The notes under the pieces are model-generated. The model was not told where the DNA came from, did not search any database, and saw only the letters and a program-made list of their open reading frames with translations. Of a stretch of 38,228 nucleotides of DNA, positions 17,001 through 23,328 are shown one piece after another (position 1 is the first letter of the stretch; the number at the start of each line of letters is the position of its first letter). This DNA is from a virus. Both the position numbers and the translations under genes were made by a program. The DNA is taken from positions 1-38,228 of the IMG/VR virus record IMGVR_UViG_3300046777_001599; one strand, given 5' to 3'.

Positions 17001-18969
17001 CTGCTTCCCTAACCAGCTCTTGTGTACCCATTTCTTGGCCGTTAAGGGGCTTCAGAGTGGATACGTAGGCGTCATATGACTCTTTTGAGACAACTTCTTG
17101 GGGCAAATACAGGTACCCAAGGTCTTTGGCCGTCTTTGTGGGGTCTGTCCGGTACAAAAAGCTGACGCCAACGTAGGAATCCCAGTTCTCATGGAGCCAA
17201 TCCACGATTTCCGAAGCTTCGTCGGGGCTATAGCTGATGGTAACGGAGCAATTGTGGTCCACGTAGTTGTCCATCAGGGTCTTATAGCGGGCCAATTGGA
17301 CTGTAGCGGGTTCCAGATTGACGTGTTTGCCGTCGACTTCGTCCAATTTGACGTTAGGATAGGCTACTGGGAAGGTAACCAGGACTGCATCGGGGCTAGA
17401 CGGGTCTTCGAAGACGCGATAGTTGGCGTCAATTAGCTCTTGGACGAAGGGATCATGCTTGCTGAAACGCACATTGTTGAAGATGTAACGGCCCAACGGT
17501 TTGTGAACACCCTCTGTAGTGTCCATAATTTTGGAGAGGGTGCCCGACGGCTTGACAGTGGTGACTGCTTTGGGACGCGGGAGACCCAGTTCATCGGCCA
17601 TTCCCTCGGCAGACCGCTTGACTTTGTCCCGGAGCATACGCCATACGGACGGATCGCTAGCCGGTTCCCATTCTGCAACCCCAGTGACGCCTACGCCGCA
17701 CAACCGAAGGAACTCATTGTTCTCATGCCATGCCCGTTGAAGGACGCCGTCCACCAAGTTTACGCAGGTTTGGCGATAGTTGGCACGAGCCAGCAGTTCA
17801 GCAGTGCGCCACAGTTTGCGGGCATTGATTCCGTTGAAGTGGGACAGATTGATTTCGACTAGGTTGCAGAAGCCTTTGTTGGGCAGCAGGATTTCAGCGC
17901 AAGGATTCACGCCACTGATCCAAGGACCACGACGCTTACCTTCGACCATGTTGATGAAGCCCGGTTCAGAGCCACCTGCATCCTGCATCATATCGAAGAG
18001 ACCAGCAATGTCATCGCGGGTAGGACGTGACTTGAACATGACAGAGTTGTTGGACTGCTGGCGATGGAAGTTATTGTGGACCCAGAAGTCCTTTTTAGCT
18101 TGGGCGAAGTCTACCCATTCTGGATCTCCGAAAGGAACGAGCGCAATCTCAGCCGATCTACGTGAGGAGAGGGTCGTACCGAGGTGGTTGAGGACGTCGA
18201 GGATGTCGATGCGTGTGAGCAGTAGACCAGCGCGATTGTTGAGGATTTCCGCGATACGCTGCATTGCTGGCGCAAAAGTCTCATCACCCGACGAAATCCA
18301 CCCATAGCCTTTGAGACGCTGGCCACTTGGACGAATCTGTGTGAAGTCAAGTCGAAGCACATCAGCCTTCCGTTTGCCAGCCAGCATTTTACCGACCGAC
18401 TTTGCCCACGCTTCTGCGGAATCACCAACACCAATTGTCCAAACCGTTTTGCCGTTTTCTTGTACGTAAGTTTCGACATTGGTTTCACGCCCTTTCTTTT
18501 GCTCGAGTAGATGACGCTGGGACCGTACCACCTCGATTTCCATCGGCGAAGTAAAGCCGTTGAGTGTACCGACAACCGGCTCGAAACCGACGCCGCAACC
18601 TTGCAAGAGGAGCCAGAAGGCATCAACCACGTCATGGACAGTTTCCACTTTTGTGAAGGCACAGTTGAACATGGAAGCTTCGCGGCGCTTTGCTACGTCT
18701 GTGCCACCCAGCCACAAGGTGCGACCAGAGACTGAACCGCTACGGGTTAGCAGGACTTCGCGCAATTCTTCCAGTTCGGATTCTTGAGAGGCGGTGAGGG
18801 GACGGTCGTCAAGAGCCCGCTGCCAAAGCCAACGCTGGTGACCGATGACTCGGCCCACGATATCTTCCCAGCTTTCGAAGGTGCCGTTGTCCAGGGGACG
18901 GGAATAGGTACGGCGAATGATAGTTGATGCACGCACTGATGGTGTACGCACTTCAGGTGAATTACGCAT
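16942..18969 (-). CDS. nrdJ: Class II (adenosylcobalamin-dependent) ribonucleotide reductase, monomeric type
   Basis: This encodes 675 aa with an ATG at 18969 and AGGAG just upstream. It makes deoxyribonucleotides by radical chemistry using coenzyme B12. The key residues of the Lactobacillus leichmannii type are present: Cys103 in MFNCAF, Cys357 and Glu359 in NPCAEI (radical Cys and Glu), Cys368 as redox partner 11 residues later, TTVKPSGTLSKI near 470, and the C-terminal thiol pair Cys667/Cys672 in ECATGACPIR. Its length fits the monomeric triphosphate reductase group. A B12-dependent enzyme needs no oxygen and no second subunit, but depends on host cobalamin. It has its own promoter and follows thyX. 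Confidence 0.93.
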   Translation of the reverse strand: MRNSPEVRTPSVRASTIIRRTYSRPLDNGTFESWEDIVGRVIGHQRWLWQRALDDRPLTASQESELEELREVLLTRSGSVSGRTLWLGGTDVAKRREASMFNCAFTKVETVHDVVDAFWLLLQGCGVGFEPVVGTLNGFTSPMEIEVVRSQRHLLEQKKGRETNVETYVQENGKTVWTIGVGDSAEAWAKSVGKMLAGKRKADVLRLDFTQIRPSGQRLKGYGWISSGDETFAPAMQRIAEILNNRAGLLLTRIDILDVLNHLGTTLSSRRSAEIALVPFGDPEWVDFAQAKKDFWVHNNFHRQQSNNSVMFKSRPTRDDIAGLFDMMQDAGGSEPGFINMVEGKRRGPWISGVNPCAEILLPNKGFCNLVEINLSHFNGINARKLWRTAELLARANYRQTCVNLVDGVLQRAWHENNEFLRLCGVGVTGVAEWEPASDPSVWRMLRDKVKRSAEGMADELGLPRPKAVTTVKPSGTLSKIMDTTEGVHKPLGRYIFNNVRFSKHDPFVQELIDANYRVFEDPSSPDAVLVTFPVAYPNVKLDEVDGKHVNLEPATVQLARYKTLMDNYVDHNCSVTISYSPDEASEIVDWLHENWDSYVGVSFLYRTDPTKTAKDLGYLYLPQEVVSKESYDAYVSTLKPLNGQEMGTQELVREADDYEIDTGTECATGACPIR

Positions 18970-18997
18970 GATAGCTCCTGTTTGGGGATTGTAGTGC

Positions 18998-19026
18998 AGT
19001 ATAACAGAGGTTGGGTTATTTTTCCA
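18998..19026 (-). promoter_or_regulatory. Promoter of the RNR gene
   Basis: On the minus strand, the -35 TGGAAA (19026-19021) lies 17 bases from the -10 TATACT (19003-18998), which has an upstream TGT that extends it. The -35 lies within the last codons of thyX. This gives RNR an extra transcription start about 30 bases before its ATG. The same layout occurs before the fibre operon. Confidence 0.6.
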
Positions 19027-19663
19027 GTTCAGAGGACGTTAGGGCATCCCAAGAGAACGGGAATAAAGGCCGGATAATGTGGCCAGCTAGTTGCACAATT
19101 TCACGGGTTTCCTCCTGTGCATCGGGTTTGACACGAAGGTTCCATACACGACTCCAGCCTAGAAGGGAACCCGTCCAATGCCATTCCGTGTACATATTTT
19201 GGGGAAGGATCATACGAGCTTGTTCGGGGCACATACCATCTGTGACGAGGCGCTTATAGTCCCAGACCAAGGCTCGAGCGGTTGTATGGGCACGGAGAGC
19301 GGAACCAAAGGGGTCAGTGAATTCTTCGGAGCTGCTGCCCTGCTTGACGTCTGGAGCTGCCTTGCGCCACTTTGCGGGCCAGTATAGCTCAGGGTCATCT
19401 TTGACGTAGCGACGGCTGATCTCGGACCATACGAAGCCTACTTGGTGTTTGGCAAGCTGACGGGCTACAAAGATGGGTGCCTTGAAGTGGAGGCTGATGT
19501 GGGGGTGGGCAAACGGCAGGATGTGGTTGTGCTTAGCTAGGAAGCGGATCAGGCGGTCGTCTTTACCTGGGCGGAACTCCTGGGTACGTTTGCCGAAGGA
19601 TACGCGGGCTGCATTTACGACCATACGGTCATCACCCATATGATTAAGATATGTTACTTCCAT
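19016..19663 (-). CDS. thyX: Flavin-dependent thymidylate synthase ThyX
   Basis: This encodes 215 aa with an ATG at 19663. It converts dUMP to dTMP using methylene-tetrahydrofolate, FAD and NADPH. The N-terminal part has VNAARVSFGK and LIRFLAKHNHILPFAHPHISLHFKAPIFVARQL. The signature region at 72-86 is KHQVGFVWSEISRRY, a variant of the classical RHR-x7-S motif that occurs in phage and some bacterial ThyX proteins. The C-terminal part contains WHWTGSL...WNLRVKPDAQEETREI, matching the substrate-binding half. It overlaps the upstream 70-aa gene by ten bases. It replaces or supplements the host ThyA route for phage DNA synthesis. Confidence 0.92.
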   Translation of the reverse strand: MEVTYLNHMGDDRMVVNAARVSFGKRTQEFRPGKDDRLIRFLAKHNHILPFAHPHISLHFKAPIFVARQLAKHQVGFVWSEISRRYVKDDPELYWPAKWRKAAPDVKQGSSSEEFTDPFGSALRAHTTARALVWDYKRLVTDGMCPEQARMILPQNMYTEWHWTGSLLGWSRVWNLRVKPDAQEETREIVQLAGHIIRPLFPFSWDALTSSELEK

Positions 19664-19866
19664 TCGAGGGCGCCTTTCTGGTGGGCATCGACGATAAGCT
19701 TGCCTTTGAAGCCGGACAGGACTCTGAGGGCGTCTTCGATGTCGAACATGCCTACGTTGATGTTTTTGAAGATGGTGGACTCGTCGATGACTTTGAGCTG
19801 CTGGATGACACGGTCAAAAGCCTCGACGAGGTCTTGGTGGGTAAGTCCCATGGTGTCGTCGCTCAC
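19654..19866 (-). CDS. Small protein upstream of thyX, function unknown
   Basis: This encodes 70 aa from a GTG at 19866 that overlaps the preceding stop (GTGA). An in-frame ATG five codons later is an alternative start. The sequence is mostly helical (LTHQDLVEAFDRVIQQLKVIDEST, then FDIEDALRVLSGFKGKLIVDAHQKG). The end overlaps the thyX start by ten bases. Tight coupling suggests a shared role with thyX, but no family is recognised. Confidence 0.55.
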   Translation of the reverse strand: MSDDTMGLTHQDLVEAFDRVIQQLKVIDESTIFKNINVGMFDIEDALRVLSGFKGKLIVDAHQKGALEWK

Positions 19867-20060
19867 GTAAGCTTGCCTTCCTGGAGGAGGTACTCGAAGA
19901 TGTCCCAGAGGTGTTCGAAATGCTGCTGGTAGACTACCGCCAGGGCGTCATAGGTGTCGGACGGGGCGCCAGCTTTGCGGAAGGCTTTGAGGTCGTCGAC
20001 CATGCCCCAGCACTGCATGATAGCCTGCTCAAAGTCGAAGCGGTCGTAGGTCTTGTCCAC
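19863..20060 (-). CDS. First small gene of the thyX-RNR operon, function unknown
   Basis: This encodes 65 aa from a GTG at 20060, chosen because AAGGAG lies seven bases upstream and a well-formed promoter is just before it; a longer reading would start upstream of that site. The sequence (VDKTYDRFDFEQAIMQCWGMVDDLKAFRKAGAPSD, then YQQHFEHLWDIFEYLLQEGKLT) is helical with aromatic residues. It resembles small phage proteins often found near nucleotide metabolism genes, without known function. Confidence 0.6.
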   Translation of the reverse strand: MDKTYDRFDFEQAIMQCWGMVDDLKAFRKAGAPSDTYDALAVVYQQHFEHLWDIFEYLLQEGKLT

Positions 20061-20086
20061 GGGTTGCTCCTTGCTTGTGGAAGGGC

Positions 20087-20115
20087 TTTGTAGCAAAAGG
20101 CTCGGGGCCTGTCAA
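20087..20115 (-). promoter_or_regulatory. Proximal promoter of the thyX-RNR operon (P2)
   Basis: On the minus strand, a perfect -35 TTGACA (20115-20110), a 17-base spacer and a -10 TACAAA (20092-20087) place the start near 20080. That is about 20 bases before the GTG at 20060, leaving room only for the AAGGAG site. The T-run of the hairpin upstream runs into the -35. Confidence 0.7.
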
Positions 20116-20162
20116 TAAAGAACCCCCAGGGTTTATCCTGTCGCAATCAGGGACCCTGGGGG
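20114..20162 (-). terminator. Strong intrinsic terminator between P1 and P2
   Basis: A perfect 10-base stem is formed by CCCCCAGGGT (20123-20132) and ACCCTGGGGG (20153-20162), with a further CCTG/CAGG pair inside (20137-20140 and 20148-20151). On the minus strand it is followed by TTCTTTATT (20122-20114). It lies about 85 bases after the expected start of the distal promoter P1 and would end that transcript before P2, or act as an attenuator. Confidence 0.75.
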
Positions 20163-20246
20163 CTGTAAGCAAGGAGATATTGTGATTGTAGTCTGCACTT
20201 GGTGCCGGACCAGTCACCCCGTGTGCTTGGACGAGACCGGACCAGC
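20114..20246 (-). ncRNA. Candidate small RNA or attenuated leader, about 130 nt
   Basis: A consensus promoter (P1, 20253-20281) and an intrinsic terminator (20114-20162) bracket this stretch on the minus strand, with no convincing minus-strand reading frame inside. It contains the direct repeat CTGGTCCGG twice (20245-20237 and 20213-20205), 32 bases apart. It could be a free small RNA or the leader of the thyX-RNR operon with controlled read-through. I saw no cobalamin riboswitch box. On the plus strand the same segment holds a 25-codon frame starting with GTG at 20180 after AAGGAG, which is an alternative explanation. Confidence 0.4.
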
Positions 20247-20252
20247 AAGAGA

Positions 20253-20281
20253 AATATAGCACTACCGCCCCGCAATGTCAA
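20253..20281 (-). promoter_or_regulatory. Distal strong promoter P1 (minus strand)
   Basis: On the minus strand, a perfect TTGACA (20281-20276), a 17-base spacer and TATATT (20258-20253, five of six consensus bases) make this the best sigma70-type promoter in the window. It points to the thyX-RNR operon through the terminator at 20114-20162. Confidence 0.8.
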
Positions 20282-20315
20282 GGGCGCGTCTGCGTGGGAC
20301 CCTTTGGGGAAGGAG

Positions 20316-20344
20316 TTGACTTTTTTGGAACTCTGTAGTAGTAT
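20316..20344 (+). promoter_or_regulatory. Plus-strand promoter at the divergent control region
   Basis: TTGACT (20316-20321), a 17-base spacer and TAGTAT (20339-20344) form a plausible sigma70-type promoter facing right. It is back to back with P1, whose -35 ends 34 bases away, so the two face opposite genome arms. The bases from 20336 on (GTAGTA, then TACTGCTAC) form a weak inverted repeat over the -10. Confidence 0.55.
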
Positions 20345-20416
20345 TGGTTTACTGCTACTATGCCAGTAATACGTGCTTCTTACTGAGTTGTGAGGGAATC
20401 GAAACGGTAGAGGAAA

Positions 20417-20637
20417 CTCACCGGGAATCTCACTCAGGGGCGGCTGCTAAGTCATTGATAATAAAGGGAAAGTGAGAAGTGAGGGAGGTGAGCGTGTTTT
20501 TGACTTCCTTTATATATATGTATATCTTCTTTTTTCTTTAGAAGGGGGTGCTCACCACTCTCACCTTTCTCACTTTTGGATTAGTTGCTTTATGTGGTTG
20601 GAGTTTTTGGGTGAGGGTTGGGTGAGAAAGTGGTGAG
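20417..20637 (+). repeat. Iteron cluster B: eleven GGTGAG/CTCACC-type repeats around an AT-rich core
   Basis: Core GTGAG/CTCAC units occur at 20417, 20429, 20472, 20479, 20488, 20551, 20560, 20569, 20610, 20621 and 20632. The units at 20472-20492 are direct, and those at 20551-20573 are inverted, so the two blocks form imperfect arms around an AT-rich core (20497-20546, with TATATATATG). The last three are spaced 11 bases, one helical turn. A related cluster lies at 21866-22075 and a small one at 9714-9750. Candidate replication origin or multi-site operator; which protein binds is unknown. Confidence 0.7.
20500..20528 (+). promoter_or_regulatory. Possible promoter inside iteron cluster B
   Basis: TTGACT (20500-20505), 17 bases and TATCTT (20523-20528) sit in the AT-rich core, flanked by inverted GTGAG/CTCAC blocks. 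If functional, the repeats on both sides would be operators. The corresponding place in cluster C has TCGACC instead of TTGACT, so the promoter may not be conserved. Confidence 0.35.
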
Positions 20638-20695
20638 AATCTAGGTAGGGTCGCCGTGGTAATTTTAGAAATCTGAGATTTTTTTTTGGCGGGAG

Positions 20696-20724
20696 TTGAC
20701 AGCCAAGAGGCTTTTGGGTAGGGT
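20696..20724 (+). promoter_or_regulatory. Promoter directly before the 70-aa gene, possible leaderless start
   Basis: TTGACA (20696-20701, perfect), a 17-base spacer and a weak TAGGGT (20719-20724) would start transcription about at the ATG at 20731. An inverted repeat TTGGC/GCCAA (20686-20690 and 20702-20706) brackets the -35. Confidence 0.4.
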
Positions 20725-20730
20725 GGGAAC

Positions 20731-20943
20731 ATGAGGTATAGATTTAGGGATTGGCCGCCTGAGGCTTATAAGTGGCATAGGTGGTATGCGTGGTATCCGG
20801 TGCTGGTGTTTGATCCGTATGGGAAGCGGGGAGCCGTGGTTTGGTTGGAGGAAGTGGAGAGGATGTTTGAGTATGGTAGGTGGCGGAGACCTACGTATAG
20901 ATTGCCTTTGAAGGAAATTGTGGCGAAAATGAGGCAAGTCTAA
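20731..20943 (+). CDS. Small aromatic and arginine-rich phage protein, unknown function
   Basis: This encodes 70 aa with an ATG at 20731. It is very rich in Trp, Tyr and Arg: RDWPPEAYKWHRWYAWYPVLVFD, then GAVVWLEEVERMFEYGRWRRPTYRLPLKEI. The WYAWYPV-x-WLE-V-R-R pattern is shared with small phage proteins I have seen without an assigned function. No good Shine-Dalgarno precedes it. It lies between the two iteron clusters, so it could be a DNA-binding or regulatory protein of the region, but that is only positional inference. Confidence 0.6.
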   Translation: MRYRFRDWPPEAYKWHRWYAWYPVLVFDPYGKRGAVVWLEEVERMFEYGRWRRPTYRLPLKEIVAKMRQV

Positions 20944-21182
20944 AAATTTGCGCGATTTTGGTAGGGGTATGCTGACAGAGCCAGACACAGGCCATATTTT
21001 TCCACCCTCCCCCTCCCCTACCCCCTCAAAATAGGAATATTTACAGCGACCGACCCCCATTAGTTAGGACTTTATACCTATTTACCAGGGGCTAAAATAG
21101 GAAACTATTCCTATCTATAGGCAATAAAAAACCCCTAGGCCTTTCGACCTAGAGGCTAAACCATTGATTTTATTAGTTTTTC
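20944..21182. other. Intergenic stretch between convergent genes
   Basis: No gene is seen here. It holds a pyrimidine-rich tract on the plus strand (21001-21027), the 10-base direct repeat AAAATAGGAA at 21028-21037 and 21094-21103, an inverted repeat ATAGGAA/TTCCTAT (21097-21103 and 21108-21114), and the terminator of the minus-strand gene described separately. Confidence 0.6.
21124..21155 (-). terminator. Intrinsic terminator with GAAA tetraloop
   Basis: On the minus strand, CCTCTAGGTC (21155-21146) and GGCCTAGGGG (21041-type arm at 21141-21132) form a 10-pair stem with two G-T pairs closed by a GAAA tetraloop (21145-21142), followed by TTTTTTATT. It ends the gene at 21183-21608 and prevents its transcript from running into the convergent gene. 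Confidence 0.85.
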
Positions 21183-21608
21183 TTAGGCCGTCTTGCGCTT
21201 CCTTGTGATGGTGGTTCCTACTGGAGCTTCACGTACTATCGGCGTGCTTTGCTTAATAATATTACTGATGTGCTCTGGCTTCATTAGCATGGAAACCGCC
21301 TTAGATAGGATTGCCAATTCGGCTTTCAGGCTAGATAGGTCAGCATCGCTTACCTTTTCTTCCGCCCCATCAATAACAGGCTTTTCCGCCATTTTAGACA
21401 AAGGCTTGCCCATAATCCCCTTCGCCTTCGCTTCCTTAATCTCAGCCCGAGGCTCCCATAAAATCAGGCTCTTTTTATCAGCGCTGATCCCATAACCTAC
21501 CTCGACCTGCCCAGCCAATCCTACCGCCCTAAGTAAATCGGCAATCTCCAGAGTCCGGTATTCCTTGCCAGCTTTAGAAACAAAAGACCCGAATTCAATC
21601 TTGCTCAT
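21183..21608 (-). CDS. Minus-strand protein in the control region, unknown function (possible regulator)
   Basis: This encodes 141 aa from the ATG at 21608, which has AGGGA eight bases upstream; ATG 21614 is too close to that site. The first 60 residues (SKIEFGSFVSKAGKEYRTLEIADLLRAVGLAGQVEVGYG) look like a small alpha/beta domain. A charged linker follows, then a helical segment (DADLSSLKAELAILSKAVSMLM) that could dimerise, and a basic tail (TTITRKRKTA). It is the only minus-strand gene right of 20.1 kb and has its own terminator. It lies between iteron clusters B and C, so a DNA-binding control role is attractive but unproven. Confidence 0.7.
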   Translation of the reverse strand: MSKIEFGSFVSKAGKEYRTLEIADLLRAVGLAGQVEVGYGISADKKSLILWEPRAEIKEAKAKGIMGKPLSKMAEKPVIDGAEEKVSDADLSSLKAELAILSKAVSMLMKPEHISNIIKQSTPIVREAPVGTTITRKRKTA

Positions 21609-21755
21609 GTTCATATTCCCTATGAGAAAAGAGCCTTCTAGCATGGTGCTAGTCCCGCCTAGGCGTTTCCGCTTCGGCTTCCCCTAAATGGACCATCCCG
21701 AGCCCCAAGTAAAGATAAATTATGCTAACTAATTTCCGTCAACTATTCAACGCCC

Positions 21756-21777
21756 ATTCATCTATTCATCTATTCAT
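21756..21777 (+). repeat. Tandem 8-base repeat, 2.75 copies
   Basis: The unit ATTCATCT is repeated at 21756 and 21764, with a partial third copy ATTCAT at 21772. It is small and may be incidental, but it lies at the edge of the iteron-bearing control region. Confidence 0.7.
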
Positions 21778-21865
21778 TCCCTAATACTACCTAGCCCTAT
21801 CTAGACGAGCCAATCTTAGGCCTCTCTCCCTCCCTAAACAGAAGACAGAAAGCGCCAGACAGAAG

Positions 21866-22075
21866 CTCACCGTTGCGCTCACAGAACAGAATCGACCCTA
21901 AGTCCCTAATATCTAAACAGAATTCCAGAGGTGAGAGAGGTGAGCGTCAAATCGACCCCCTTTTATATACTATATACTTCTAAAAAGTAGAAAAGGTTCC
22001 CTCACCATTCTCACTCTCTCACCGCGATCACCTAAGTATTTGATTTCATTGACTTTTTTAGATCGCCGTGGTGAG
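21866..22075 (+). repeat. Iteron cluster C: eight GGTGAG/CTCACC-type repeats, related to cluster B
   Basis: Units lie at 21866, 21878, 21930, 21939, 22001, 22010, 22018 and 22070. The arrangement repeats that of cluster B: direct AGGTGAGCGT, then a (T/C)CGACC or TTGACT stretch, an AT-rich core (TTTTATATACTATATAC), then an inverted block CCTCACCATTCTCAC. Both clusters are followed by a TCGCCGTGGT sequence (20651-20660 and 22063-22072). This indicates duplication of an element of about 200 bp, or convergent selection on the same binding protein. Confidence 0.7.
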
Positions 22076-22285
22076 TTTCTACATACTTTACAAAAGTAAA
22101 CTATATACATACTTCTAGAATGGCGGCGAGTAAGTCTCATTTTAAAACAAATCTTCTAAGAAATCAATCCTCTCTAAGAGACAGAATCAAGCGTTCCATC
22201 TTGCAACAATTGCCGCCTTGCAACTTCACATCCCATACCAACATCGGCCCGCAACCCGTTGAAATCGTTGGCGAAAAATTTTTGC

Positions 22286-22314
22286 TTGACATGTCGATCG
22301 ATCCCGGCTATGGT
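22286..22314 (+). promoter_or_regulatory. Plus-strand promoter of the early gene run
   Basis: A perfect TTGACA (22286-22291), a 17-base spacer and TATGGT (22309-22314) would start transcription near 22321. That gives a leader of about 235 bases before the first gene at 22558. The spacer contains the self-complementary GATCGATC, a possible binding site. Confidence 0.6.
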
Positions 22315-22557
22315 CATCGGAGTCGCCACGATCTTGCCCTGGTCGATAGGCGCTTATAAGATTATCTTTGCGGTGGACCCATCATTGAAATGCTCTGGGT
22401 GTAAATGTAGCGTATAGGATATGTGGCAGTATCCTCGCAGCCGTCGAGACATCTTGGCAACAGCCCAACAAAAGAGCTAATTTAGCCATCACTACCTATT
22501 ACCTAGACCAGCCGTGCAATCGTGCCTGACTGTTCTAGTTAGCAGGAGTGCTAATCC

Positions 22558-22773
22558 ATGACCTTCCATGAAGCCTGCCGTTCTATCGTAGCTCACCAAG
22601 GCGTCCGTTCCCTTAACTATGCCATTGCCTACGCCAAACACGGCCTCCTAGTCTCCGATCCCTATGAACAAAAGGTCCAGGCCCTCTACATCCTAAACAA
22701 CATCACTCACTGGCGAGGCGACATAGCTAAGCGAGTCCGCGAATCCCTCAAAGCCGTCTCGAAAGGAGCCTAA
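22558..22773 (+). CDS. Small early protein, unknown function
   Basis: This encodes 71 aa with an ATG at 22558 and AGGAG nine bases upstream. It appears all helical: TFHEACRSIVAHQGVRSLNYAIAYAKHGL, then DPYEQKVQALYILNNITHWRGDIAKRVRESL. The pattern of a short cytoplasmic helical bundle is common in early phage proteins. Its last codons (KGA) contain the AAGGAG site of the next gene. Confidence 0.65.
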   Translation: MTFHEACRSIVAHQGVRSLNYAIAYAKHGLLVSDPYEQKVQALYILNNITHWRGDIAKRVRESLKAVSKGA

Positions 22774-22776
22774 CCC

Positions 22777-23103
22777 ATGCCCTTCTATCATTACGATCAG
22801 AACAACTCTGGCGGAGCGTTTATGGAACCCGCCCTCAACGTATTCATCGAGGCTTCCAGTGATGAGGAAGCTGACACCATCGCCGAAGCCAACGGTATCT
22901 ACTTCGATGGTGTGGATGAAGACAAGGATTGCCCATGCTGCGGTGATCGTTGGTCCCGTGCTCGTAACTGGAAATCCTTAGCAGACGAAGCCGCCGTCGA
23001 AGCCCGCCTAGAAGCTACCACTAAGTGGGACGAAGGCTGGGCCAAATCCAGTAACGTCCCCATCAGTCTCATCATCCGCAAACCCACCCCTCAAGGAGCC
23101 TAA
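22777..23103 (+). CDS. DUF7296-like protein with a CxxC-type motif
   Basis: This encodes 108 aa with an ATG at 22777. The start PFYHYDQNNSGGAF and the later EANGIYFDGVDEDKDCPCCGDRW segment match a phage family (DUF7296, as I recall) that keeps the YHYxQNNSGG and CxCCGDRW patterns. The CPCC cluster may bind a metal. The function of the family is unknown. It is translated with AAGGAG seven bases ahead and is the second gene of the early run. Confidence 0.72.
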   Translation: MPFYHYDQNNSGGAFMEPALNVFIEASSDEEADTIAEANGIYFDGVDEDKDCPCCGDRWSRARNWKSLADEAAVEARLEATTKWDEGWAKSSNVPISLIIRKPTPQGA

Positions 23104-23106
23104 CCT

Positions 23107-23325
23107 ATGGAATTCAAACCTATCGAAGACCTCGACGGCGATCTCCTCCACCTAAAATGGGTGCATGGTAGCTTCGAAGCTAGATTCCACAACACCCTAT
23201 CAGTAGAGATCGAGATGGTTACTACAGTCGCCAATCCATGCATCTACTTCAACGCTGACCAGCTTCGAGACCTAGCTAAAGTGCTGATCGACGCTGCCAC
23301 CTTCCTAGACAAACAAGGAGCCTAA
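23107..23325 (+). CDS. Small early protein, unknown function
   Basis: This encodes 72 aa with an ATG at 23107 and AAGGAG upstream in the same junction as its neighbours. The first 45 residues look like beta strands (DLLHLKWVHGSFEARFHNTLSVEIEMVTTVANP) and the last 25 form a helix (NADQLRDLAKVLIDAATFLDKQ). No family was recognised. It ends in QGA because the next ribosome site overlaps its last codons. Confidence 0.62.
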   Translation: MEFKPIEDLDGDLLHLKWVHGSFEARFHNTLSVEIEMVTTVANPCIYFNADQLRDLAKVLIDAATFLDKQGA

Positions 23326-23328
23326 CCC

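Larger units (their letters stand above)
21609..22557. other. Gene-poor control region
   Basis: I see no convincing gene over these 950 bases. It holds a small tandem repeat (21756-21777), iteron cluster C (21866-22075), a consensus plus-strand promoter (22286-22314) and a hairpin AGGATA/TATCCT (22416-22421 and 22430-22435). A 79-codon frame at 22120 has no ribosome site and is crossed by the promoter, so it was not called. Confidence 0.6.

Noticed and set aside
20114-20246. Adenosylcobalamin riboswitch controlling the B12-dependent RNR
   Set aside because: No B12-box sequence or expected multi-stem layout was seen, and the candidate RNA is too short.
20665-21060. 131-codon minus-strand frame opposite the 70-aa gene
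   Set aside because: Proline- and arginine-rich low-complexity translation caused by the pyrimidine-rich tract. It is antisense to a better gene and has no ribosome site.
21640-21720. tRNA-like segment with paired GC-rich stretches
   Set aside because: No T-arm consensus, no acceptor stem and no cloverleaf could be drawn on either strand.
22120-22359. 79-codon plus-strand frame in the control region
   Set aside because: It has no Shine-Dalgarno, looks unlike a protein in composition, and a consensus promoter (22286-22314) lies in it. Could be a gene remnant but cannot be supported.
22416-22435. Hairpin AGGATA/TATCCT as a terminator
   Set aside because: The stem is only six pairs and no T-run follows.
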